A stretch of 64,000 nucleotides of DNA from Diabrotica undecimpunctata (Eukaryota; Arthropoda; Insecta; Coleoptera; Chrysomelidae). A program made the translations under genes and the position numbers. Within the stretch, counting starts at the first letter, position 1; the number at the start of each line of letters is the position of its first letter. Below, in pieces: positions 34,365-41,442 of this stretch. Location of the stretch: positions 3,534,001 to 3,598,000 of the forward strand of contig NC_092806.1 in assembly GCF_040954645.1 (NCBI RefSeq), written 5' to 3'. Under the pieces are notes generated by a model. It saw nothing but the letters and a program-made list of their open reading frames with translations, was not told the DNA's origin and made no database searches.

Positions 34365-34777
34365 CAACCTCATTCATCATCCTTACAGCTATTGTTAACA
34401 ATGTCCTTTATACAAACGTTCCAAACAACGTTAAGAACCAGGCGATATGTTTTAATGATGAAAAAACTGATTGTAATCGACCGAACTGGACTCTAATGGA
34501 TCATGAAGTGGTGAATTATGGACAGCTTCCAGTATTTTTCAAAGCGATACCAAAATCAGGAGGAGCATTCTATAAGATCAAGCTAATATCCCCAAATAAC
34601 ACCGAAAGTGATTCAAAATGGTACAAAACTAATAATGATGACATCGATCAATATGGTTTATCGATTATACTCTTAAGTATTATATTCGTAATAAATGCCT
34701 TTATAGCGATTAATATCATTAAAAAATTTCTTGTAAATCGTAAATGCGAATCATCTTGCATTAAAATAAATATGTAA
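34352..34777 (+). CDS. Polinton membrane protein (141 aa)
   Basis: N-terminal hydrophobic stretch (about residues 4-20, possible signal peptide), a polar middle with two Cys and an Asn-rich part with an N-x-T site (NNTES), then a strong membrane helix (about residues 106-127, LSIILLSIIFVINAFIAINI) and a short basic tail. This is a type I membrane topology with the body outside. It could be an envelope or virion membrane component; function unknown. AATAAA signals follow at 34787 and 34798. Confidence 0.6.
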   Translation: MPPLTTSFIILTAIVNNVLYTNVPNNVKNQAICFNDEKTDCNRPNWTLMDHEVVNYGQLPVFFKAIPKSGGAFYKIKLISPNNTESDSKWYKTNNDDIDQYGLSIILLSIIFVINAFIAINIIKKFLVNRKCESSCIKINM

Positions 34778-34786
34778 AACTGTTAA

Positions 34787-34820
34787 AATAAAACTAAAAT
34801 AAAACTTTTAATCTTTTATT
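34787..34820. terminator. convergent polyadenylation signals
   Basis: Between the stop codons of the convergent genes at 34777 and 34837 there are AATAAA on + (34787-34792 and 34798-34803) and on the minus strand (TTTATT at 34815-34820). A compact back-to-back 3' end. Confidence 0.6.
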
Positions 34821-34836
34821 AAAAAAAAAATCCAAT

Positions 34837-35328
34837 TTATATAGGTAATATTTTGTTACACAGCCATTGACGGAGGTGATCCACATTTATCGAGGAGCAG
34901 GAAAATAGTCCAGTAGCGTGGCAGTTGTATTCATGTGGAGCAAAGCCTCCAGTGGAGTATGGAGAATCATCAAACTTGCAAACATCAATAATTATGGGAC
35001 AGACGTCAAGCATATAACATTTGTATCTTAAAAATTCTGCTTGTTGTTCTCCGCGAACGTAGATGTAGTCAGCTGCATACAACAACTTAGATTCCAGTAT
35101 TTTATTTATTTTTGAATATTTAACATCTCCATTAGAATACCGAAGACCATGCACGTTTTTCTCCAAGTACACAGCAGTCTTCTTATCTTGATTACTTAAT
35201 GTAGCAAACGGTTGTGGAGGTTTAAATATATAATGGCAATGTTTAAAGCCAATTTCAATGCTGAGTTCTTTGGGAACAAACCACCCATCTACGGTGAATC
35301 CTTGAATGTCAACTAATGCGATCCTCAT
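34837..35328 (-). CDS. conserved Polinton protein of unknown function (163 aa)
   Basis: Starts MRIALVDIQGF, with PKELSIEIGFKHCHYIFKPP next. Later it has NVHGLRYSNGDVKYSKI, YVRGEQQAEFLRYK and a C-terminal HEYNCHATGLFSCSSINVDH..LRQWL. I know this pattern from uncharacterised insect proteins often near transposons: a VDLQGF-like start, KEI, and a final H...CAL.NV..L..WL. The order Asp-(Glu)-...-His hints at a DEDDh exonuclease-like RNase H fold, but the key residues are not certain. Last gene of the leftward late block, after the major capsid gene. Confidence 0.75.
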   Translation of the reverse strand: MRIALVDIQGFTVDGWFVPKELSIEIGFKHCHYIFKPPQPFATLSNQDKKTAVYLEKNVHGLRYSNGDVKYSKINKILESKLLYAADYIYVRGEQQAEFLRYKCYMLDVCPIIIDVCKFDDSPYSTGGFAPHEYNCHATGLFSCSSINVDHLRQWLCNKILPI

Positions 35329-35373
35329 GATGGCTGATAGTATACTGAATTGGATATGATTGAATAAGTCAAG

Positions 35374-36627
35374 TTAAATGATATTTTTGATAACTTCAGT
35401 TAGAGGAAAGTATTCGAGTAGACTGTCGTGGACAATTAAACAGTACGCTCGAGTGCCTGCAGGAAAACCTTCATCTGCTTCGATTTCCAACTTAATATCA
35501 ACGGTTCCCGATCTAAATGACGTATCATCCTGTTTGGAGCAGTCGAAAGTAAACAAAGCATATTTTTTAAAAGCATTATAATCCAAGATTGGATGTTTTG
35601 TTGACGAATGAGTATAACTGGGAAAGAATTGGGTATAGTTGTAGTGAGCTATAGCATAATCATTTTTCGCAAAATCCAATTGCATTCTCTCGTTAGGCCA
35701 ATATTCACCATTAATAACCACTCGTACGCTGGACACCTTAATGTTATCGAATAACGTTGGATTGGCGTGAATGTCATCTCGTTTAGAAGTTTGAAAAGCT
35801 ACAATGACATAGCGTGGACGTTCAACAGCTGAAGTTGTCTTTACACTCCATATCTCACGTCGGGATCCAGCCGTAAGTGAAGGTAGTTCATTAAGTTCCC
35901 ATTTACGGAAAGGTATGGTTATCGGCGTATTATTCTTAATCGGAGTCATTAGGTCAATTTTCACATCGTCATTCGGAAAGACATGTTTGACCTTCAGTTC
36001 CATGCTGGTAACAGTTAAAGACACTGTTGTTGTTGTTGTGGCATTAGGTTCTTCCACTAAAATACTGTCTCTATCATTACGTGCTCGAACAAATCGAAAC
36101 ACTTGACGACCATAGGTTAATTTATTGTAATCGTTGAAAATGTTGAAAATATGTTTTATCGGAATCAGTAAACTAAAGCTGTCTCCCGATAAATGTGGAT
36201 TATTGGGATAGTTCCATCCTGCAGTACTGAGATACTTGGAATCGTCAGGAGTGTAACACAACAAACTGCGAATAGTGCTAACTACACCAGGATCTCGAAC
36301 TATTTCCATGTCGTGTGAACTTTGGATGTATGTACATGTATCAAACAAGAAGGCTCCAGCATTCGGTGCAAGAGAAACAGTTCCAGTACCCACTTTCTTT
36401 ATACTTCCTTTAATTTCCAAAAGTGTTTCGTGTATGGCAAAAAATGCATCTGATTGATTGATGATAAACTCGACAACGTCGCTATTATTAAATGACTTGA
36501 TGTAAGGTGTATATGTACGAAATTCTTCTTTTCTAATAGTATCGTCGAACTGAGGTTTCTGGTACAGATCTAAAATAGGTGGTTGAGGTTCCTGAACCTG
36601 TCGTCGAATGTATTGACGTTTTGACAT
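35374..36627 (-). CDS. major capsid protein (double jelly-roll, hexon-like), 417 aa
   Basis: ATG at 36627 (MSKRQYIRRQ), 417 residues. Motifs shared with adintovirus/Polinton hexons are FRFVRARND, ITIPFRKWELNELPSL, RYVIVAFQTSKRDD, NGEYWPNERM and LFTFDCS, followed by a beta-rich C-terminus. The double jelly-roll fold would form trimeric capsomers of an icosahedral capsid. The gene lies between the penton-like gene and the 163-aa unknown in the leftward morphogenesis block. Its first 95 bp overlap the small ORF 36533-36754. No breaks seen. Family call rests on recognised motifs; the fold is inferred. Confidence 0.9.
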   Translation of the reverse strand: MSKRQYIRRQVQEPQPPILDLYQKPQFDDTIRKEEFRTYTPYIKSFNNSDVVEFIINQSDAFFAIHETLLEIKGSIKKVGTGTVSLAPNAGAFLFDTCTYIQSSHDMEIVRDPGVVSTIRSLLCYTPDDSKYLSTAGWNYPNNPHLSGDSFSLLIPIKHIFNIFNDYNKLTYGRQVFRFVRARNDRDSILVEEPNATTTTTVSLTVTSMELKVKHVFPNDDVKIDLMTPIKNNTPITIPFRKWELNELPSLTAGSRREIWSVKTTSAVERPRYVIVAFQTSKRDDIHANPTLFDNIKVSSVRVVINGEYWPNERMQLDFAKNDYAIAHYNYTQFFPSYTHSSTKHPILDYNAFKKYALFTFDCSKQDDTSFRSGTVDIKLEIEADEGFPAGTRAYCLIVHDSLLEYFPLTEVIKNII

Positions 36628-36754
36628 CTTTTAGCTGTAATCCAATGGAAACGAGAAAGGCTTTATTGACAGCAGACACGTCACGTCGCTTGTAAGATTT
36701 GCGTGAGACTAATGGATATTGATGCGTAGAGCTTTGTTTTATAATTAAACCCAT
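36533..36754 (-). CDS. small basic protein (73 aa) between penton and capsid genes
   Basis: Its ATG follows the penton stop immediately (TAG then ATG, 36755/36754). The frame runs 222 bp and overlaps the start of the capsid gene by 95 bp in another frame. Composition is basic and Ser/Thr/Tyr-rich (SRKSYKRRDVSAVNK). It would otherwise leave a 127-bp gap in a gene-dense block. Family unknown; it could be a small structural protein or a chance frame. Confidence 0.45.
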   Translation of the reverse strand: MGLIIKQSSTHQYPLVSRKSYKRRDVSAVNKAFLVSIGLQLKDVKTSIHSTTGSGTSTTYFRSVPETSVRRYY

Positions 36755-37480
36755 CTATATCGTTTCCTTAAAATCCAAATGAAGTGTACTTTTCTCTCCT
36801 CTAAAGTTGACTGGTCTTAAATCTTGATCGAGTACGCTAACGGTAATGTTGGCAATTTCACGTATGCTATTGCTTACTGGTATGTATATAGGATTATGAG
36901 GACGTTCGTCAATAGAGAAACCAGGATCAACACTTATCGGAAAATGTAGAACGGTGTGCGCAGGTCTGTCCTCGTAAAAGGCTCCTTCGGTAATGTTGCA
37001 TTCAAAAAGTAGGCTCGATACTTTTATAATGTTTACAGGTTGGTCCGAAGAATGCATTTTTCCTGGCACCAATATTCTGTTTGATGAGAAACCCAATATT
37101 TTGCCGAGACTGTCATCTTTCTCGAAAGTAACAGCATGATCTTGACTAAAGATTTCACACTTGAGCGTATTGTTGTTGGGTCTTAAGATGAACTCATTAT
37201 CTCGAATCGAATTATATTTATCGATTAATGCGTTATAAATATACGTTTCGATATCGGTAATTTCATAAGATCCAGACGGAATATCGATGCTACACAACTT
37301 TTTTCGATCATTTTTCTCGTAGTAGTAAAACTTTTCGCCATCGATGTTTGGAATCGAATTAAATGTATGAAATCCCAACACTGCTACATAATACTGTCGG
37401 TTAGGGTCAAGCACAAGAGGTACTTGAGGAGTAAACGAAAACTCGTTGGAAGTACTTGTCAAGGTCAACAATCGAGACAT
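36755..37480 (-). CDS. penton-like minor capsid protein (241 aa)
   Basis: Start chosen at ATG 37480 (MSRLLTLTS), where similarity to the family begins; the longer frame from 37639 has no support upstream. Motifs are VPLVLDPNRQYYVAVLGF near the start, DIPSGSYEITDIETYI, RPNNNTLKCEIF, LGKILGFS, a FECNITEGAF stretch, and VNFRGEKSTLHLDF at the end. This is the single jelly-roll vertex protein of Polintons and adintoviruses. The SGSYEI and LRxNNNTLKxEI motifs are typical. Stop abuts the 73-aa ORF. Confidence 0.88.
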   Translation of the reverse strand: MSRLLTLTSTSNEFSFTPQVPLVLDPNRQYYVAVLGFHTFNSIPNIDGEKFYYYEKNDRKKLCSIDIPSGSYEITDIETYIYNALIDKYNSIRDNEFILRPNNNTLKCEIFSQDHAVTFEKDDSLGKILGFSSNRILVPGKMHSSDQPVNIIKVSSLLFECNITEGAFYEDRPAHTVLHFPISVDPGFSIDERPHNPIYIPVSNSIREIANITVSVLDQDLRPVNFRGEKSTLHLDFKETI

Positions 37481-37556
37481 GACTGATACATTTGAATAGG
37501 TGTATGAAATTAAATAGCAAAATATGTTAAAAATTCCTTTATTTATTCTTATACTG

Positions 37557-37781
37557 TTACAAATTTTTCTCATAATATGACACATTACAAAATACACATC
37601 TACTTTCCATATACATGCCGCAAACATCACTCCATTCATGTCTATTATAGTCTTTCTTGCAGGGTAAATAATATTCTAGTGCGCGACGAATATCTTGAGG
37701 TAGTTCATACCAAACAACGCTCGTTATATTTTTCATAAAAATGCAAATGACACTTCTCAATATATCGTTAGATGGTTCCAT
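37557..37781 (-). CDS. small Cys-rich protein (74 aa)
   Basis: ATG 37781 overlaps the last 14 bp of the protease frame, and the frame ends 76 bp before the penton start, so it fills the gap exactly. It has CKKDYNRHEWSDVCG and RCVFCNVSYYE, four spaced Cys with a CxxC that could bind zinc. Unknown function. Confidence 0.5.
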   Translation of the reverse strand: MEPSNDILRSVICIFMKNITSVVWYELPQDIRRALEYYLPCKKDYNRHEWSDVCGMYMESRCVFCNVSYYEKNL

Positions 37782-38136
37782 TGTAGAGAAACTTTAAACA
37801 AAGATGTCCACAGTTAATTTGGTTATAACTTTGATATTGGTCGTTATTGTAGAAAATTCTTCCACCGTTCAAGTAGGATACTAGTTCTCGTGGTGGTTTC
37901 AAGCAACCATATGAATCAAAGTACTCTATATCGTTGTTTATCTTTCTGTAAGCTACCCAATGTGTACCGGGGTTTGTGGAAATGTCGAGATTAATAATAG
38001 CACATTCATGTTTACGAGGGCTACGTGGTAAATTATCTCGCATGAACACGCCGCGGAAATTTGAAATTTTAAGTAGTTTAACAAATCTATTTAAATCCAC
38101 ATTGGTTAAAGGCCTATTAGGTAGCTTCAGCGGAAG
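37768..38136 (-). CDS. adenain-like cysteine protease, ATG-less, probable -1 frameshift product
   Basis: Catalytic pattern of adenovirus-type (C5/Ulp1-like) maturation proteases: GTHWVAY (His), EYFDSYG (Asp) and INCGHLCLKFL (Cys), with a Gln seven residues before the Cys for the oxyanion hole, as in adenain. It processes virion proteins. The family N-terminus (PLTNVDLNRFVKLLKI..FRGVFMRD) is present but has no ATG. The frame is open only from a stop near 38175, has GTG at 38100 and its first ATG after that motif. It overlaps the PLA2 gene and enters the -1 frame directly at the heptamer A AAA AAC (38142-38136). Translation as a PLA2-protease fusion is the simplest reading; GTG or splicing are alternatives. 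Confidence 0.85.
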   Translation of the reverse strand, partial: LPLKLPNRPLTNVDLNRFVKLLKISNFRGVFMRDNLPRSPRKHECAIINLDISTNPGTHWVAYRKINNDIEYFDSYGCLKPPRELVSYLNGGRIFYNNDQYQSYNQINCGHLCLKFLYNGTI

Positions 38137-38903
38137 TTTTTTGCCTTTTTTAAATATAATCCAAAGCCACCTTTAGCGTTTTTTCGCAGGTATAATCCTT
38201 TGCCTAGATGTTCCATTGCATTGTTGTGACGTTTATCTTCTTCTAGTTTCTTTTGAGCATTCTTTGAATCGATAACAGTTTTCGCTATCGCGCTTGCGCC
38301 CCCAGCGAGGCTTCCGAGAGCTGATAGGCCTGCAAAGATTGGGATTAAAGGTAAAATCCCACCAGATTTTGGTTCAAATGGAATAATTCTTGGAACACGT
38401 ACATTTTTCTTCCCACCTACATTCTTAACGGCTGTTCTAGCTGCTGCAAGTGCAAGTAGAGCGGATTTACGCAGATTTGGTGACGGAGGAGCACGTTTCA
38501 ATGTTTTGATAATTGGCTGTAACACATGTCGCTTAAATGAACCAACACCTTTACCACGTTTCATACCCATACCCAGTTTTCGTTTAGCTTTCATTGCTGT
38601 AGTAGTTAACCAGGCAGCGGTTTTTTCACCCAAAGATGCGTCTTTTGCTTTAACTCGTTCCCACGCTTTATTTTCCAACACCCAATCTGCTTTATGTCGA
38701 TCTTTCAATGAATTACTTTGGGAATATGCGAGATCGTGATCTCTCGCAGCTCGATCTAACGGATTTATCCCCGGATCTCCACGAGCTAGACGTTTCTGTA
38801 ATTTAGTTCCAGGTCCTAGATATTGGTAACCAGGAGCATGCAATTCAAACGGTAGACTATTGATCAGAGAATTCAACACTCCTTCACCTTGAACGATCAA
38901 CAT
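38127..38903 (-). CDS. minor capsid-like protein with parvovirus-type PLA2 domain (258 aa)
   Basis: ATG 38903. Residues 20-60 form a viral phospholipase A2 core: YQYLGPGTKL (calcium loop) and DRAARDHDLAY (catalytic His56-Asp57). PLA2 domains of this type open endosomal membranes in parvoviruses and occur in adintovirus-like elements. The middle is very basic (KAKRKLGMGMKRGKG), followed by a Gly/Ala hydrophobic segment (about 195-226) and a basic C-terminus (LYLKKAKNFR). The layout resembles adenovirus core/pVI-type proteins. The stop lies 6 nt after an A AAA AAC slippery heptamer. Starts 23 bp from the divergent ATPase gene. Confidence 0.85.
   Translation of the reverse strand: MLIVQGEGVLNSLINSLPFELHAPGYQYLGPGTKLQKRLARGDPGINPLDRAARDHDLAYSQSNSLKDRHKADWVLENKAWERVKAKDASLGEKTAAWLTTTAMKAKRKLGMGMKRGKGVGSFKRHVLQPIIKTLKRAPPSPNLRKSALLALAAARTAVKNVGGKKNVRVPRIIPFEPKSGGILPLIPIFAGLSALGSLAGGASAIAKTVIDSKNAQKKLEEDKRHNNAMEHLGKGLYLRKNAKGGFGLYLKKAKNFR
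38136..38142 (-). promoter_or_regulatory. candidate -1 ribosomal frameshift site (A AAA AAC)
   Basis: On the minus strand the PLA2 codons GCA-AAA-AAC give the canonical X XXY YYZ heptamer in the right phase. Two codons later comes the PLA2 stop (TGA 38129-38127). A shift of -1 enters the protease frame, which lacks its own ATG. I cannot judge the downstream RNA structure by eye; only short stems are visible (CCT..AGG, AGGCCT). Confidence 0.6.
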
Positions 38904-38926
38904 TGAAATGAATCGTTTTTTGAAAA
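38904..38926. promoter_or_regulatory. 23-bp divergent intergenic region
   Basis: Only 23 bp separate the ATGs of the PLA2 gene (minus) and packaging ATPase (plus). Any promoter must sit inside the coding sequences, or one or both true start sites lie elsewhere (ATG 38972 is an option for the ATPase). Confidence 0.5.
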
Positions 38927-39658
38927 ATGTCTTTATATAACCATGTGTACAAAATACATCTCAATCACAAGATGAAGGTCATTCAACAAGACAAGACACT
39001 AGCAGTGGAAAACTTGGATTTTGTCGACAACGTGACAAGAACCAGCAAACATGGTGCATTGCTACCACATTCATTTCGTGCTATCATATGTGGTCCAAGC
39101 GGATGTGGAAAAACTAATGTTATGTTGGCATTACTTTTTGACCTGAATGGCGCTAAATTCAAAAATGTTTACGTTTATTCAAAGTCGTTGTTTCAACCCA
39201 AGTATCAATTTTTGAAGGAAGTGTTGGAGTCTGTGAAAGAAGTAGGTTATTTTCCATTTAAAGATAATGATGATGTTATAAGCCCAAGTAAAGCTAAACC
39301 AAACTCAATATTCATATTTGATGACGTATCAACGGATCCACAACAAACAATACGTGAATATTACTGTATGGGTAGACATAAAGACATTGATTGTGCATAC
39401 CTATGTCAATCATACAGTCGAGCAGGCAAACAACTTTTACGTGATAATGCGAATCTTATTGTATTGTTTAAGCAAGATGAGCTCAATTTGAAACACGTCT
39501 TTGATGACCACGTATCACCTGATATGACATTTGAGCAATTTAAACAATTTTGTTCCGAATGTTGGAAGGACAAATACGGTACATTCGTCATTGTTAAGGA
39601 TTTCGATATTTCTAACGGACGATATCGTAAAGGTTTCGACAAGTTTATAAAACTGTAG
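38927..39658 (+). CDS. FtsK/HerA-type genome packaging ATPase (243 aa)
   Basis: Walker A CGPSGCGKTNVM at residues 55-66, Walker B SIFIFDDVSTD (D132, D133), then a sensor region CMGRHKDIDCAYLCQSYSRA. These are the marks of the A32-like packaging ATPases of Polintons, adintoviruses and NCLDV. It pumps DNA into the capsid. Starts at ATG 38927; an internal ATG (residue 16, MKVIQQDK) is a plausible alternative. The stop is followed by a 2-bp gap and the next ATG. Complete. Confidence 0.93.
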   Translation: MSLYNHVYKIHLNHKMKVIQQDKTLAVENLDFVDNVTRTSKHGALLPHSFRAIICGPSGCGKTNVMLALLFDLNGAKFKNVYVYSKSLFQPKYQFLKEVLESVKEVGYFPFKDNDDVISPSKAKPNSIFIFDDVSTDPQQTIREYYCMGRHKDIDCAYLCQSYSRAGKQLLRDNANLIVLFKQDELNLKHVFDDHVSPDMTFEQFKQFCSECWKDKYGTFVIVKDFDISNGRYRKGFDKFIKL

Positions 39659-39660
39659 GT

Positions 39661-40776
39661 ATGATCGAAAAACACGCATTGTATAACAATATGTCAGACA
39701 AAGAGGTAGCTGCGCGCACGCGTAAAGTTGCCGAACTAGCTCGTGTCATTCGCAAAAAGTATTTGGCATTAAAGTTAGGTAAAACAGAACAAGATGAGTC
39801 GCTAAATAAACTCTTTAAGCCCATAGCTAAACCTCTAACAGATATTGCGCAATCGTCAAAAACGTTGCATCATGCTATTAATAACAAGCTTAGACACGTT
39901 AAAAAAGAAGAGGTGAAAACGGAGGAAGAGATAAAAAAAGAAGCCAGAGATGACGATGTATTTTCCGATGCAGTATCAATCGATCAAGTTAACGAACATG
40001 ATATATTTGATCCTAATAATGTTTCGAAAGAGGCTATTGATGAATATATCGAGCAATATCCTCCAATGAGCCATAAGTATATAAAAGAATTTTGGATGAA
40101 AGATAATAAAATTGATAAAAACTACGGACCTATTTACAATGATGAAATTGGCTGGATGTTGGGTAAACGACGAATAAACTTTAACAAAAACAAAGGTAGT
40201 ATACAAGTCATCAGTGATGGTAGTGGGGAAGGAGGATGGGTGCCGGGAACGCCAGGTCTATACCAACTAATTTTCTATGATAACCCTGAAGATTATAATG
40301 ATACAGATTTAAAGCACTATAAAAGTTTATTAAATAGTACAGAAGTTCATCTGGATACCAAAGGTCGTCTTAAAGGTGCAACTGGGAAAAAATATCATCA
40401 TATTATCAAACCGCTATTTAAACCTACCGATGAAACAACAAAGAAATCGCCACCGAAAACTCGATCTACTGCATTAAAGAGACAACCTTTCGAAGGTCTT
40501 GTTCGTTTAGCAAAAACGACTCGTTCATCATCGATGACAACGTCTCCTCGAACATCGTTATCTTCACCATCTAGCTCCAAAGGGTCAGGGCTCGTCGATA
40601 ATTCTCATTTGATCTACAACGATAATCCTATTGAATATGTATATTGGGATGATCCAAACGAACTATGCGACAGACTCAAATTGCTGGTTGCTTCCCAAGA
40701 AGCAGGAAACACATCTCACAATAATGAAATTGTTGCCATTATCAACGAATTACGTGAAGCAGATATTATATATTAA
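39661..40776 (+). CDS. conserved Polinton structural-like protein, unknown (371 aa)
   Basis: N-terminal helical, charged region with an acidic/basic linker (residues 80-110). The middle holds the recognisable WVPGTPGLYQLIF...P.DYNDTDLKHYKSLL segment and GATGKKYHHIIKPLF (residues about 195-258), then a Ser/Thr-rich low-complexity tail. The GxxGLxxLIF...DLxxYxxIL...T..HxxxxG.....KY..II.P pattern recurs in uncharacterised proteins of insect Polintons, always near the ATPase, but I know no assigned function. The hydrophilic tail fits a virion or scaffolding role. Complete. Confidence 0.85.
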   Translation: MIEKHALYNNMSDKEVAARTRKVAELARVIRKKYLALKLGKTEQDESLNKLFKPIAKPLTDIAQSSKTLHHAINNKLRHVKKEEVKTEEEIKKEARDDDVFSDAVSIDQVNEHDIFDPNNVSKEAIDEYIEQYPPMSHKYIKEFWMKDNKIDKNYGPIYNDEIGWMLGKRRINFNKNKGSIQVISDGSGEGGWVPGTPGLYQLIFYDNPEDYNDTDLKHYKSLLNSTEVHLDTKGRLKGATGKKYHHIIKPLFKPTDETTKKSPPKTRSTALKRQPFEGLVRLAKTTRSSSMTTSPRTSLSSPSSSKGSGLVDNSHLIYNDNPIEYVYWDDPNELCDRLKLLVASQEAGNTSHNNEIVAIINELREADIIY

Positions 40777-40806
40777 TGTTTGGATTATTGGAACATCATT
40801 TCCAAC

Positions 40807-41406
40807 ATGAGTGTTGACAAGTTTGGTCGTCATCATTACCGTTCTAATGAACAAGTTGTTAAAAAGCTACGTGAAGGCTTAAAGCAATCCATTTTGGATT
40901 TACAAAACCAGATACATGAAGTACATAAAGACATTACACGAGATCCTCCTGTAGCAGGTAATCATCTTTCCAATAAGAAATATGTAGATGACAGCATTGT
41001 TCGTGCGAAAACTTTTCTAAGAAAAGAGATTAATTTGATACAAAAAAATAGAATTCAAAAAGATACTCAACTCGAACAAAAAATCTCAAACTCCATTAGT
41101 AAAATAGAAGTTAATTTAAGTAAAAAAGTTAACGAGTTGTCTGATGAGAATAAAATGACTGCTTCGAAAATATCTGATTTATCAAAACAAATGCATGAAT
41201 TTAAAAATGATCTTGATATATTTAAACAAGAAATGACGAAGAATATTACAGATGCCGCCAACCAAAATGCACAAATTATGATGAAAACGTTGGAAATAGA
41301 AAAAAAGATTAAAACGGCGGATCTTAATTCACATGATTTAGATGAGCGTCTTAATGTAATGGAAGATTACCTCTTACATAATAAAGCCAACGGAACAACG
41401 AATTAG
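40807..41406 (+). CDS. coiled-coil, fibre-like protein (199 aa)
   Basis: Start set at ATG 40807; a TTG extension to 40780 is unlikely. Nearly the whole protein is predicted helix with heptad pattern (IHEVHKDITRD, then long Lys/Glu/Leu/Ile repeats to NVMEDYLLH). It includes VAGNHLSNKKYVDDSIV, which resembles the (N/D)HxxNKKYVD hinge of phage and viral tail-fibre proteins. It may form a trimeric spike on the penton-like vertex; inference from composition and motif. Located 30 bp after the 371-aa gene and 36 bp before integrase. Confidence 0.6.
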   Translation: MSVDKFGRHHYRSNEQVVKKLREGLKQSILDLQNQIHEVHKDITRDPPVAGNHLSNKKYVDDSIVRAKTFLRKEINLIQKNRIQKDTQLEQKISNSISKIEVNLSKKVNELSDENKMTASKISDLSKQMHEFKNDLDIFKQEMTKNITDAANQNAQIMMKTLEIEKKIKTADLNSHDLDERLNVMEDYLLHNKANGTTN

Positions 41407-41442
41407 CGTTAGTTCAAAGAATCGAATCGTTGGAAGCTAGAC

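Noticed and set aside
37481..37639. N-terminal extension of the penton-like protein
   Set aside because: Similarity starts at MSRLLTLTS (37480); the upstream residues overlap the Cys-rich small gene and look like a chance open frame.
38098..38100. GTG start for the protease
   Set aside because: GTG initiation is rare in animals, and conserved protease residues lie upstream of it in the same open frame. Frameshift from the PLA2 gene explains the arrangement better.
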